NCBI GenBank assembly: GCA_963205105.1 | Contig: CAUJJW010000085.1 | Location: 1 to 64,000, forward strand | Reading direction: 5' to 3' | From: Verrucomicrobiota bacterium | GTDB lineage: Bacteria; Verrucomicrobiota; Verrucomicrobiia; Limisphaerales; CAIMTB01 | DNA length: 64,000 bases | Shown: in pieces, positions 53,854 to 62,988 of the stretch | Layout: each line of letters opens with the position of its first letter | Position numbering within the stretch: the stretch's first letter is position 1 | The notes under the pieces: model-generated | The model's database searches: none | The model's input: the letters and a program-made list of their open reading frames with translations, nothing else | What the model was told of the DNA's origin: nothing | Program-made: the position numbers and the translations under genes

Positions 53854-54788
53854 GCGCTCGCACCGCGGAATCCAAGGGACTGGCCGCGCTCCTCCTGGGG
53901 GCGGTCTGCATCGGCTTTGCCCCGCTCTGGGTGCGCTGGAGTGAGATCGGAGCCGTCGCCACCGCCTTCCATCGCGTGCTGCTCGCCCTCCCCGCCCTCG
54001 GGCTCTGGGCCCTGCGCGAACGACCCGCGCCTTCGGTCCCCTGGTCTGCCGCCGACCGACGCTGGACTCTCGCCGCCGGCGCCTGCTTCGCTCTTGATCT
54101 CGCAGCCTGGCATCTCTCCATCCGCTTCACGTCCATCGCCAATGCCACGCTGCTGGCCAATTTCGCCCCGATCTTCGTCAGCTTGGGTGCCTGGTTCTTT
54201 CTTCGCGAATCGGTGTCTCTCCGGTTCACACTGGGAATGGTCCTCGCCTTGGCCGGGGCATGGATGCTGACCAACGCCAGCCTCGCCTCCGACGCCAACC
54301 ACGTGAAGGGGGACCTGCTCGGGCTGATCACGGCCGCGTTCTATGGCGGCTATCAGCTCGGCGTCGCACGACTGCGCCGACGTCACACACCAGGCCGTGT
54401 CTTGTTCTTCAGCTCACTCACCTGCGTTCCCCTGCTGGGCATCATGGCCTGGTCACTCCAGGAACGTCTCCTGCCTGGCTCGGCTCAAGGCTGGTTGGTG
54501 CTCCTGGGTCTGGCCTTCACAGCGCAAATCCTGGGTCAGGGTCTCATCACCTACGGGTTTGCCCACCTGCCGGCAGGCTACTCCTCCCTCACGCTCCTGC
54601 TTCAACCCCTGGTCGCCGCCGCCAGCGCATGGATGCTCCTGAGTGAACGCCTTTCCGCCAGCCAAGCCGTGGGTGGATGCATTCTGCTCACCGGAATCTT
54701 CCTCGCCCGGCAGACGCCCACCTCACCCTCGACCGTGCCCGCAACCACGACCGGCAATTCAGCTGGAGCCACGCCCCCGCGTCGGTAG
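53850..54788 (+). CDS. DMT-superfamily transporter (EamA domains)
   Basis: A 312-residue inner-membrane protein with ten hydrophobic helices and two EamA repeats (each about 140 residues; second begins near DLLGLITAAFYGGYQLGVAR). Members of this group export or import amino acids, nucleosides or other metabolites; the substrate is unknown. It ends in a short Thr/Pro-rich tail. Overlaps the upstream YggU gene by four bases and precedes an Rrf2 regulator by nine. Confidence 0.88.
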   Translation: MSARTAESKGLAALLLGAVCIGFAPLWVRWSEIGAVATAFHRVLLALPALGLWALRERPAPSVPWSAADRRWTLAAGACFALDLAAWHLSIRFTSIANATLLANFAPIFVSLGAWFFLRESVSLRFTLGMVLALAGAWMLTNASLASDANHVKGDLLGLITAAFYGGYQLGVARLRRRHTPGRVLFFSSLTCVPLLGIMAWSLQERLLPGSAQGWLVLLGLAFTAQILGQGLITYGFAHLPAGYSSLTLLLQPLVAAASAWMLLSERLSASQAVGGCILLTGIFLARQTPTSPSTVPATTTGNSAGATPPRR

Positions 54789-54797
54789 CCTCGTCGC

Positions 54798-55217
54798 GTG
54801 AAACTCTCGGTCAAAAGCGACTATGCGACCCGGGCCGTCCTCGCCCTGGCCCGGCGTGCGCCTAGCGGGGTCCCGATCCCGGTCGAGACCCTGGCCGATG
54901 ACCAGCACATCCCACCCAGTTACCTGGTCCAAATCCTTCTGGAGTTGAAAGCCCAGCAGATTGTCCGCAGCCACCGCGGCAAGGACGGAGGCTACCAGCT
55001 TGCCCGACCACCCGCCGAAATCACCCTGGGCGACATCGTCCGCTGCGTTCACGGCCACGCCTTCGACACCCCGGCCATCGCCGACCCGCATTGTCCCCCG
55101 GAGCTGCGTGGCGCCTGGCAACGCATTCAGCGGGCGGTGAATGACCAACTGGATGCCATCAACTTCCAGCAACTCGCCGAGTCGGGACTCGAAAAGGACC
55201 GGATGTATTACATCTGA
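54798..55217 (+). CDS. Rrf2-family transcriptional regulator
   Basis: A 139-residue winged-helix regulator. The N-terminal pattern KLSVKSDYATRAVLALAR, PPSYLVQILLELKAQQIVRS and GKDGGYQLARPPAEITLGDI are typical of Rrf2/IscR proteins. IscR-like members bind an iron-sulfur cluster through three cysteines; here only two Cys are visible (VRCVHG, HCPPEL), so cluster binding is doubtful. Start GTG at 54798. It may regulate the adjacent transporter, by position only. Confidence 0.88.
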   Translation: MKLSVKSDYATRAVLALARRAPSGVPIPVETLADDQHIPPSYLVQILLELKAQQIVRSHRGKDGGYQLARPPAEITLGDIVRCVHGHAFDTPAIADPHCPPELRGAWQRIQRAVNDQLDAINFQQLAESGLEKDRMYYI

Positions 55218-55247
55218 ACGACCTCCCCGGCTCCATGTCCACGTCGG

Positions 55248-56420
55248 CTACCAGTGGATGGCGCGATGTTTTTCGAGGGCAAATGCCTCCAGAATGTCCG
55301 CCACCGTCTGGCCGGCGCTCGGACCACGAAGCGACGCCAGCGTCTTCTTGATGGACCGCAGCATCGCCTGAAGGGAGCGCTTCTCGGCCGGCCCGTTGAA
55401 ATTCAATTCCCGGAAGAACGGGTCCACGTACTTCATCAGCGGCTGGAATCGCGGATGGGTCAGAACGGCGTCCAGCCTGGCCTCCAACTCCGCGACCTGC
55501 TCCTTGAGAACCTTGTTGTAGATCGCCAGTTTTTGGTCGGTCAGCCGACTTGCATCCGCCTGTTCCCGGGCGATCCAGGCCACTTCCAAGCGCAGCATCC
55601 CGTGGAGATCGTTGTTTTTGTAGGCCGTGGTCAGTTGCTTCATGGCCGCCTCCTTCTCCGCCCTCAGCACCGGATCCTGCTCCAGGTCAGGATGCAACAA
55701 CTTGGCCAACTGCCGGTACAGACCCCCCACGTCCCGCTTGCGCAGTTCCTCGGCGGCCTGCTCCCGCGCTTCGCGCTCCTTCTGCCGCTGCGTCTTGGGC
55801 CGCTCAGTCTTCGTTTCCCTGCTCAACCGCTCCTCCTCCACTCGCGCCTTGAGTTCCGCCATCCGAGCCGCCATCTCCGCGTCCGACATCCCCGGCTGAA
55901 ACCGTGACAGATCCGCATGCACCCCCATGGCCCCCAGCATCTCCCCCAGCTCTTCCCGCATCATCTCGAAATCTTCGGCCTGGGCTTCCTTCACCGACCT
56001 GCCCTCGACGACTTCATAAATCGCTCGCAGGTCCTCATCCGCCAATTCACCCAGCACCCCGATGATGCTCAACAGCTGATCCTGAAGAACCTCGCGCAGG
56101 ACAGCCTTGCCATTCCGCCGTCCCAGGGAGGGACCATTCAGGTAGGGATACAGCAACCGCACCAAAGTCTTGTGCTGGTTGGCCAATTCCACCTCCAGCG
56201 GACGAAGTTCCGTCGTGTAAGTGTCCAGGTACCCCGACAACCGCTCGGTCTCCGTGTCGATCTTGCGCCTCAGCTTTTCGATCCGCTTGACCAGGCGCTG
56301 GAACGCCAGCTGAGCCTTCGATAGCCGCTCCTTCGCCCCCGGCACCAACACCACCCCCAACCCCCCATGTTCGAATCCGGATACCAGGGCACAAGGGCTC
56401 GGATGCATGGAGTCGGGCAT
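55248..56420 (-). CDS. Long coiled-coil protein with internal J-domain-like segment
   Basis: A 390-residue soluble protein. The N-terminal third is coiled coil (KAQLAFQRLVKRIEKLRRKI). A charged middle (EEERLSRETKTERPKTQRQK) leads to a J-domain-like stretch at about residues 235-280: GGLYRQLAKLLHPDLEQDP with an HPD-type motif, then KEAAMKQLTTAYKNNDLHGM. The J domain is internal instead of N-terminal. A helical C terminus follows. Partner Hsp70 unknown. The true start may be downstream of 56420, since the first 25 residues look non-conserved. No link with neighbours evident. Confidence 0.7.
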   Translation of the reverse strand: MPDSMHPSPCALVSGFEHGGLGVVLVPGAKERLSKAQLAFQRLVKRIEKLRRKIDTETERLSGYLDTYTTELRPLEVELANQHKTLVRLLYPYLNGPSLGRRNGKAVLREVLQDQLLSIIGVLGELADEDLRAIYEVVEGRSVKEAQAEDFEMMREELGEMLGAMGVHADLSRFQPGMSDAEMAARMAELKARVEEERLSRETKTERPKTQRQKEREAREQAAEELRKRDVGGLYRQLAKLLHPDLEQDPVLRAEKEAAMKQLTTAYKNNDLHGMLRLEVAWIAREQADASRLTDQKLAIYNKVLKEQVAELEARLDAVLTHPRFQPLMKYVDPFFRELNFNGPAEKRSLQAMLRSIKKTLASLRGPSAGQTVADILEAFALEKHRAIHW

Positions 56421-56529
56421 GCCGAAGCGTCAAAAGTTCCCGCCCCGCCGTCCAGACCTTTCCTCGTTCCAACCCAAAACTCGCCAAACCCGCCCGCCTC
56501 CGTAACTCTCCCGCAGCCCTCCTACCCGC

Positions 56530-58020
56530 GTGAAACTCATTCGTATCCCGACCCTGAAATCCGTCGCCGAGTTCCGCACCCAGCTCAACGCCCTGGGCGC
56601 CTCCATGCCTTGCGACGATTCCATCCTCGCCGGCACCTCCTCCCCGCTGGCCCATCCCGTCCCCGATCTCGTCGTCCACGGAAAATGCCCCGGCAACCGC
56701 TGGTGCATCCAACCCATGGAAGGCTGGGACGCCAACACCGACGGCTCCCCATCCGACGATGTCTTCCGCCGCTGGCGGCGCTTCGGCGAAAGCGGCGCCA
56801 AACTGATCTTCGGAGGCGAAGCCATGGCCGTCCGCCCCGACGCCCGCGCCAACCCCAACCAACTCATTCTCTCCCCAGCCAACACCGACGCCATCAGCCG
56901 CCTCCGCGATGGCCTCGTCCAGGCCCACGCCGCCCGACACGCCACCACCTCCGATCTCGTCATCGGCTTCCAACTCACCCACAGCGGACGCTTCTGCAGG
57001 CCAACCGATAAACGCCGCTTCGAACCCCGCGTCGCCTTCCGCCATCCCCTGCTCGACGAACGCTTCGGAGTCACCCGCGACGACCAGGTCTTCACCGACA
57101 CCGAACTCGACGATCTCATCGGAGATTTCGTCCGGGCCGCCCGCGTCGCCTGGAATGCCGGTGCCGATTTCGTCGATATCAAACATTGCCACGGTTACCT
57201 GCTCCACGAATTCCTCGGCGCCCATACCCGCCCCGGACGCTACGGCGGCAGTTTTGAAAACCGCACACGCCTCCTCCGCAGCATCGTCGCAGGCATCCGC
57301 GCCGACGGGAATCCCATCGATTTCGGCGTGCGCCTGAGCGCTTTCGATTTCGTTCCGTTCCGCCCCGACCCGGCCGCCTCCCAGCCCGGGAAACCGGGTC
57401 CCGGCATTCCCGCCGACACCCAGTCCTGCCTGCCCTACCACTACGCCTTCGGCGTGAATCCCGACAACCCGGTCGAAGCCGACCTTCGCGAAGCATTTCT
57501 GTTTGCCGAATTGTGCGCCGACCTGGACGTGCGCCTCCTCGACCTGAGCGCCGGCTCCCCCTACTACAATCCCCACATCCAGCGCCCGGCCGCCTACCCT
57601 CCCAGCGACGGCTACCAGCCCCCCGAAGACCCGCTGGTCGGCGTCGCCCGCCAACTCGCTGCCACCCGCGCCATCCGGGAACATCTCGCCTCCACCCGGC
57701 CCCGCCGCCCGGCCATCATCGGCACCGGCTACTCGTACCTGCAGGAATACCTTCCCCACGTGGCCCAGGCGGTGGTCCGCGAGGGATGGACCGATTTCGT
57801 CGGGCTCGGTCGCATGGTGCTCAGTTATCCGGAGCTTCCCGCGGATGTCTTCGACAAAGGCGCCCTCACCCCCCGCCTGATCTGCCGCACCTTCAGCGAC
57901 TGCACCACGGCCCCCCGCAACGGTCTGCCCAGCGGATGTTATCCCCTCGACGACGCCTACAAGGCGCGGCCCGAGGCGAAACAACTCCGCGAAATCAAAC
58001 GCGGCGCCGCCTCGTCTTAA
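56530..58020 (+). CDS. Old yellow enzyme-like FMN oxidoreductase
   Basis: A 496-residue flavoprotein of the NADH:flavin oxidoreductase/OYE family. Motifs for the TIM barrel and FMN site are present: NRWCIQPMEGWDAN, GAKLIFGGEAMAVRPDARAN, FQLTHSGRF, FVDIKHCHGYLLHEFLGAHT, NRTRLLRSIVAGIR and FVGLGRMVLSYPELPADV. Members reduce activated alkenes or demethylate amines. Instead of an iron-sulfur cluster domain, a short C-terminal segment contains CRTFSDCTTAPRNG. GTG start at 56530. It overlaps the following permease by one base (TAATG), so it belongs to a three-gene operon with a permease and an aminotransferase. Confidence 0.88.
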   Translation: MKLIRIPTLKSVAEFRTQLNALGASMPCDDSILAGTSSPLAHPVPDLVVHGKCPGNRWCIQPMEGWDANTDGSPSDDVFRRWRRFGESGAKLIFGGEAMAVRPDARANPNQLILSPANTDAISRLRDGLVQAHAARHATTSDLVIGFQLTHSGRFCRPTDKRRFEPRVAFRHPLLDERFGVTRDDQVFTDTELDDLIGDFVRAARVAWNAGADFVDIKHCHGYLLHEFLGAHTRPGRYGGSFENRTRLLRSIVAGIRADGNPIDFGVRLSAFDFVPFRPDPAASQPGKPGPGIPADTQSCLPYHYAFGVNPDNPVEADLREAFLFAELCADLDVRLLDLSAGSPYYNPHIQRPAAYPPSDGYQPPEDPLVGVARQLAATRAIREHLASTRPRRPAIIGTGYSYLQEYLPHVAQAVVREGWTDFVGLGRMVLSYPELPADVFDKGALTPRLICRTFSDCTTAPRNGLPSGCYPLDDAYKARPEAKQLREIKRGAASS

Positions 58021-59369
58021 TGCCCCAAACCAACCCATCTCCCGGCACCCAACCCCAGCCCGGAACCCCGCTCGCCCGACGCATCGGGCTCTTCGATGCC
58101 ACCACCGCCGTGGTGGGCGGCATCGTCGGCGCTGGCATCTTCATGAATCCCTCGGTGGTCGCGAGGCTGATTTCATCACCGTCCCTCATCCTCGCCGCGT
58201 GGTTCCTGGGCGGTCTGGTCGCCCTCATCGGCGCCTGGATCTACGCCGAACTCGGCGCCGCCCGCCCGCTCATTGGCGGCCAGTACGCCTACTTCCGCGA
58301 TGCCTTCCACCCCTGCATCGCCTTCCTCTACGGCTGGGGGCTTCTCTGGGTGATCCAAAGCGGCGGCATGGCAGCCGTCGCCGTCACGTTCGCACGTTAC
58401 GCCATCATCCTCACCGGATGGATCGGCCACGAAATAACCCTCGCCGTCGGCGCCCTCGCCTTCCTCACCGTGGTGAATTGCTTCGGGGTCCGCGCCGGCG
58501 CCGCCACCCAAAGTCTCTTCACCGTCCTCAAGGCCATCGCCATCGCCACCCTCGTGGTCTGCGGCTATTTCGGAACTTCCCCCGACGTCGCCTTGCCCGG
58601 CTTGACCCAGCCCACACCGCCTCCCACCGGATGGGCCGAGTTCGGCGCCGCCATGGTCCCCGTCCTCTTCGCCTATGGGGGCTGGCAAACCGCCTGCTTC
58701 CTCGCCGGTGAAGTACGGGATCCCGAACGCACACTCCCGCGCGCCCTTATTCTGGGCATCGCCGCCGTCATCACCCTCTACCTCGCCGTCAACGTCGTCT
58801 GCCTCCGCACCCTGGGCCCCGCCGGACTCGCCGCCACCACCACCCCGGCCTCCGACGTCATGCAGCGCGCCCTCGGCAACAGCGGGGAACGTTTCCTCGC
58901 CGCCGGCATCGTCATCTCCACCTTCGGCTTCCTCAGCCAGGGAATGCTCACCACTCCCCGCGTCTATTTCGCCATGGCCCGCGACGGCCTGTTCTTCCCA
59001 GCCCTTGGCCGAGTGAACGCCACCACCCAGGCCCCCATTCCCGCCATCCTCCTCCAGGGAACCGTTGCCGCCCTCATCGCCTGTTCCGGACAGTACGAAG
59101 CGATTCTCAATTACGTCGTCTCCGTCGACTTCATCTTCTACGGCCTCGTCGGTGTCTGCGTCTTCGTGTTCCGTCGGCGCTCCGAAGCACCCGCCCCGTT
59201 CCGAATCCCCGGCCACCCCTGGACCACCCTGTTCTTTATCGGGATTTGCTGGGTCATCGTCGCCAATCTCACCTGGAAGGAACCCGGCGACAGCTTCAAA
59301 GGCCTCGGCATCCTGCTCGCTGGCATCCCCATCTATTTCGTCTGGAAACGATTCCGACCCACACCATGA
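58020..59369 (+). CDS. APC-family amino acid permease
   Basis: A 449-residue membrane transporter with about 12 helices. The conserved first helix TTAVVGGIVGAGIFMNPSVV and the GPLIGGQ-type site (AARPLIGGQYAYFRDAFHP) are characteristic of the APC/LAT group, importing or exchanging amino acids. The ATG is in TAATG with the OYE stop, and its own stop overlaps the aminotransferase start as ATGA. The operon context suggests uptake and breakdown of an amino acid or amine, but the substrate is unknown. Confidence 0.9.
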   Translation: MPQTNPSPGTQPQPGTPLARRIGLFDATTAVVGGIVGAGIFMNPSVVARLISSPSLILAAWFLGGLVALIGAWIYAELGAARPLIGGQYAYFRDAFHPCIAFLYGWGLLWVIQSGGMAAVAVTFARYAIILTGWIGHEITLAVGALAFLTVVNCFGVRAGAATQSLFTVLKAIAIATLVVCGYFGTSPDVALPGLTQPTPPPTGWAEFGAAMVPVLFAYGGWQTACFLAGEVRDPERTLPRALILGIAAVITLYLAVNVVCLRTLGPAGLAATTTPASDVMQRALGNSGERFLAAGIVISTFGFLSQGMLTTPRVYFAMARDGLFFPALGRVNATTQAPIPAILLQGTVAALIACSGQYEAILNYVVSVDFIFYGLVGVCVFVFRRRSEAPAPFRIPGHPWTTLFFIGICWVIVANLTWKEPGDSFKGLGILLAGIPIYFVWKRFRPTP

Positions 59370-60457
59370 GCACCCCCGAATCCGTGCAGCGCTCCGACTA
59401 CATGCACTGGGCCAAGACCCGTCAGGCCGCCCGCTTCAATCTCGCTGTCTCGGGCGTTCCCGGACTGTCCCTCCGCGATCTCCCCGGTGCCCTCGACGAT
59501 GTCGAACTCAACGGCGCCAGCACGTACGGTTGGCCCCCCCTCCAACAGGCTCTCGCCCAACATCTCCAGGTCGGACCCGACCGCATTGTTCACGCCGCCG
59601 GAACCTCCTTCGCCAACCACCTCGCCATGGCCGTCACCTTCCGGCCCGGCGACGATGTGCTGGTCGAACACCCCACCTACGAACTGCTCCTCAGCACCGC
59701 CGCCTACCTCGGCGCTTCCATCCGACGGCTCCGCCGCCGCCCTAAGGACCGGTTCCAACTCGATCCCGCCGCCGTGCGCGCTGCCCTCACCCCGCGCACC
59801 CGTCTCATTGTCCTCACCAACCTCCACAACCCCTCCAGCGTCCGTATCCCCGACAGCACCCTCCTGGAAGTGGCGCAGCTCGCCGCCGCACAAGGCGCCT
59901 ATGTGCTCGTCGATGAGGTCTACCTCGACGCCGCCGCCGAACCGCCGCCGGCGACCTCCCACCGTCTGCACGACCACATCCTCGTCACCAGCAGCCTCAC
60001 CAAGGTCTACGGACTGAGCGGCCTGCGCTGCGGCTGGGTCATCGCCAACCCCGTCCTCACCGAACGCATGTGGCGCTTGAACGATCTCTTCGGCGTCATC
60101 CCCGCCCACCCCGCCGAACGCATGAGCGTCACCGCGCTGCGCCAACTTCCCACCCTCCGGGCCGGTGCCCGCCGCATTCTCGACACCAACCGGGACGCCT
60201 GGAACGCCTTCCTCGCCAGCCGCGACGACCTGGATGGCTGGCCGCTCGAGTTCGGCAACGTGGCGTTTCCACGCCTGAAATCAGGGAATGTCGATTCCCT
60301 GTGCTCCCTGCTCCGGGAAAAGTACGAAACCACCGTCGTTCCAGGCCATTTCTTTGAAATGCCGGATCATTTCCGGGTAGGAATCTCCGCCCCCATCGAT
60401 CGCTTCACCGAAGGCCTGCAACGATTGGGTCACGCGCTGGACGAGTTGTCCCGCTGA
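59366..60457 (+). CDS. PLP-dependent aminotransferase class I/II
   Basis: A 363-residue fold-type I aminotransferase. PLP-site motifs: NLHNPSSVRIPDSTLLEVAQ (NPxx), YVLVDEVYLDAA (Asp for pyridine N) and SSLTKVYGLSGLRCGWVIAN with the Schiff-base lysine. The conserved Arg that binds the substrate carboxylate is in DHFRVGISAP. Substrate unknown. It is the last gene of the OYE/permease/aminotransferase operon, with ATGA coupling to the permease. Confidence 0.92.
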   Translation: MSTPESVQRSDYMHWAKTRQAARFNLAVSGVPGLSLRDLPGALDDVELNGASTYGWPPLQQALAQHLQVGPDRIVHAAGTSFANHLAMAVTFRPGDDVLVEHPTYELLLSTAAYLGASIRRLRRRPKDRFQLDPAAVRAALTPRTRLIVLTNLHNPSSVRIPDSTLLEVAQLAAAQGAYVLVDEVYLDAAAEPPPATSHRLHDHILVTSSLTKVYGLSGLRCGWVIANPVLTERMWRLNDLFGVIPAHPAERMSVTALRQLPTLRAGARRILDTNRDAWNAFLASRDDLDGWPLEFGNVAFPRLKSGNVDSLCSLLREKYETTVVPGHFFEMPDHFRVGISAPIDRFTEGLQRLGHALDELSR

Positions 60458-60512
60458 CGGACCTCAACCGCAAGGGGTTGCCGGGCGCCGGCCTCAACCG
60501 CCGCCCCCACGA

Positions 60513-61769
60513 TCAGCGCTCCGATTCGCCCTCGCGAACTCCGCGCCTCCACAGCTTCCACAACACCCCAAACCCGACCAGCAGCACCCCGCTCACCGCC
60601 CACGCCGCAACGCTGGTGCTCCCCGGCCGGAACCACTGCGCCACCCCGCCCACCAGCGGCCCCCCCAGCAGTCCGACCCCAATCGCCGCCTCGTGGATGC
60701 CGCCGTGGTCGCCCTTCGTGTCCCCCACATCCATCGAATAATACAGCGACGAATAATAAATCAGCCCGATGCAGATCCCGAACACGACCTGCGCCACCGT
60801 CACCACCAGGAACACTCCGGGACGGCTCAGGCCCGGAAGCGACGACGCCAGGAATATGAAGAGGAAGCCCACGATCATCCCCAGAAACGCCCCCGCCAAC
60901 CAACGGAACCGGTAATGCCACCCGCTCCAATGCCAGAGCCCCACGAAGGTCGCCGTCCGCACAAACAACCAGATCGAACAGAAAAACCCGGCCATCGAGG
61001 CATCCAGCGACAACCGCTCCGCCAGCGTCGGGATCAGCGGGATCGCGGTGTTGATCGCAACGTACGCGCAGGGATTCGCCAGCCAGGCCATGCGCAGAAA
61101 GGTCTTCGGACTCACCCGGCTCCGATGACGTTCCGATTCCGAAGCCAGCGTCCCATGGGCGGCCGGCGCAGCACCCGACGCCGGCACGCCTCCACCCCGT
61201 TCCAGCCACAGGACCAGGCAGAACTGACCGGCAATCATCAGCCCCGGGATCAGGAAAATCACGGTCCGCAGCCCGAGTTTCTCGATCATCGCGCCCCCCG
61301 CAAAGAAGGCCGCCGAACCCGCTCCTGACCAAACCAGGTTGTAGATCCCGATGTACTTTTGCAGTCGGGGACCCGGTTCCCCTTCGCTGACCAGCGCCTC
61401 CAGATTCGGCCAGGTGAAGCAGATCGCGATGGTCGTCAGCCCGAGGATCACCCCCTGCAACGGCATTTCCACCGAGCGCACCACGTCCGCCCGGTTCAGC
61501 CACCATCCCGCCAGCAGCGTCACCGCCATGCCCAGGAACCCCACCTTCAGGGCCCGGAGGTAGCCGAAGCGCTGACCGAACCGCCCGCCCTGGATCGAGG
61601 CCACCACGTAGACCCCCCCATAGCCCACCGCCCACAGCAGATTCTCCCGGCTGCCAAAACCGAACTCCGCCTTCAGAAACCAAAAGACGAAGTAGAAGTA
61701 GAGGGTCGTCGATACAGCATTCAGGCCTTCCAGAACGAAGGCCCCCACCTTGATACGCTTCGCGTACAT
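60513..61769 (-). CDS. Major facilitator superfamily transporter
   Basis: A 418-residue protein with about 12 membrane helices in two bundles separated by a cytoplasmic loop (ASESERHRSRVSPKTFLRMA). The first half has GYGGVYVVASIQGGRFGQRF, the MFS A-like motif region. Substrate unknown. It starts 11 bases after the Nudix gene stop on the same strand and may be in one transcript with it. C-terminal tail is charged (RRGVREGESER). Confidence 0.88.
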   Translation of the reverse strand: MYAKRIKVGAFVLEGLNAVSTTLYFYFVFWFLKAEFGFGSRENLLWAVGYGGVYVVASIQGGRFGQRFGYLRALKVGFLGMAVTLLAGWWLNRADVVRSVEMPLQGVILGLTTIAICFTWPNLEALVSEGEPGPRLQKYIGIYNLVWSGAGSAAFFAGGAMIEKLGLRTVIFLIPGLMIAGQFCLVLWLERGGGVPASGAAPAAHGTLASESERHRSRVSPKTFLRMAWLANPCAYVAINTAIPLIPTLAERLSLDASMAGFFCSIWLFVRTATFVGLWHWSGWHYRFRWLAGAFLGMIVGFLFIFLASSLPGLSRPGVFLVVTVAQVVFGICIGLIYYSSLYYSMDVGDTKGDHGGIHEAAIGVGLLGGPLVGGVAQWFRPGSTSVAAWAVSGVLLVGFGVLWKLWRRGVREGESER

Positions 61770-61779
61770 GCGTCAAAAA

Positions 61780-62265
61780 TCAGCTGCCCACCCAACCCAT
61801 CGCCACGTCGGACCCCAGTTCCTCCAACGCCTTGCAGCAATACCACTTCACTGCCCCCGACATTGCCGGCACCAACCCGTCCAACTCTTCACGGGTGCAC
61901 CAGCGGATGTCCCGATGTTCCTCCTCCGCCAACCCCAACGCCCCGCCCACCGGCCGCGCAAAATAAATCATGCCAATGTGCTCGTGCGTGTCCGAAATGC
62001 GGTGGATGTCCAGAAACCGCGGCGCGATCAACGCCCGCGTCCCCGGTTCGGTGGTCGGCGGCCGGTCCCCGACCAGTTCCACGTCCAAGCCGCTCTCCTC
62101 CTTCGCCTCCCGCAACGCCGCCACCTCGGGGTCTTCGTCCAACTCAATGTGGCCGCCCAGCGGCAGCCACTTGTCCAGCTTCCGATGGTGGATCACCAAC
62201 ACCCGGTCCCCAGCCACCACGAAGATGGCCACCGTGAAATCGATCTTCTCATGGATGTGCGCCAT
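61780..62265 (-). CDS. Nudix hydrolase
   Basis: A 161-residue hydrolase of nucleoside diphosphates linked to another moiety. The Nudix box is complete: G-HIELD-E-DPEVAAL-REAKEESGL. The start MAHIHEKIDF at 62265 is preferred over 62304 by conservation. The substrate is unknown. It follows tmk by about 55 bases, on the same strand, so participation in nucleotide-pool housekeeping is plausible. Confidence 0.9.
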   Translation of the reverse strand: MAHIHEKIDFTVAIFVVAGDRVLVIHHRKLDKWLPLGGHIELDEDPEVAALREAKEESGLDVELVGDRPPTTEPGTRALIAPRFLDIHRISDTHEHIGMIYFARPVGGALGLAEEEHRDIRWCTREELDGLVPAMSGAVKWYCCKALEELGSDVAMGWVGS

Positions 62266-62319
62266 CGAGCGGCGGACTCTGCGAGCACCCCCGCCCAGCG
62301 TCAAACGCGCCGTGGCTCC

Positions 62320-62988
62320 TCAATCCTCGTCCAATGACAAATCACTCAGCTTCGCCGCCACCTCCATCCAGACGCGCTCCGACACCACGTCCACCGACGG
62401 TGAAGCATCGATCACCACCACCCGACCCGGTTCCGCAGCCGCGATCGCCCGAAACCCGGCCGCCACCCGCTCAAAGAAGGTTGTGTCCTCCTGCTCAAAC
62501 CGATCCCCACCCAACACCCCGCCCGTCCCAGATTCCCGTGCCAGCCGCCTCAGGGCCGACACCTCCGTCGGCACCTCCAATAGCAACGTCAGATCCGGAA
62601 TCGTTCCGCCCACGGCAAAGTCCAGAATCTGCCGGACCCGCTCCGGGTCCAGGCAGCGTCCCCAGCCCTGATAGGCGACCGTTGAGTCCAGAAAACGATC
62701 GCACACCACCACTTCACCAGCCTCCAGGGCCGGCCGAATGACTTCGCGCACCAACTGCGCCCGGGCCGCGTTCATCAGCAGGAGTTCCGCTTCCGGCGTC
62801 ATCCCCTGCCCAGCTGGACTGTGCTTCAAGGTGTGCCGAATTTCCTCGCCCAACGGCGTCCCTCCCGGCTCCCGCAGTGCCCTTACCCGATACCTTTCCC
62901 GCTGTAAACGCTCCACCAGACGGGCCGACTGCGTCGACTTCCCGCAGCCTTCAGAACCCTCGAGGGAGACAAACAGGCCGCGGCTCAT
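62320..62988 (-). CDS. tmk: Thymidylate kinase
   Basis: Phosphorylates dTMP to dTDP. 222 residues with P-loop SLEGSEGCGKSTQSARL, the DRF motif (VVCDRFLDSTVAYQGWG) and the lid region with ARES. Its ATG overlaps the stop of the upstream DUF1573/cytochrome gene as ATGA (62985-62988). Confidence 0.95.
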   Translation of the reverse strand: MSRGLFVSLEGSEGCGKSTQSARLVERLQRERYRVRALREPGGTPLGEEIRHTLKHSPAGQGMTPEAELLLMNAARAQLVREVIRPALEAGEVVVCDRFLDSTVAYQGWGRCLDPERVRQILDFAVGGTIPDLTLLLEVPTEVSALRRLARESGTGGVLGGDRFEQEDTTFFERVAAGFRAIAAAEPGRVVVIDASPSVDVVSERVWMEVAAKLSDLSLDED

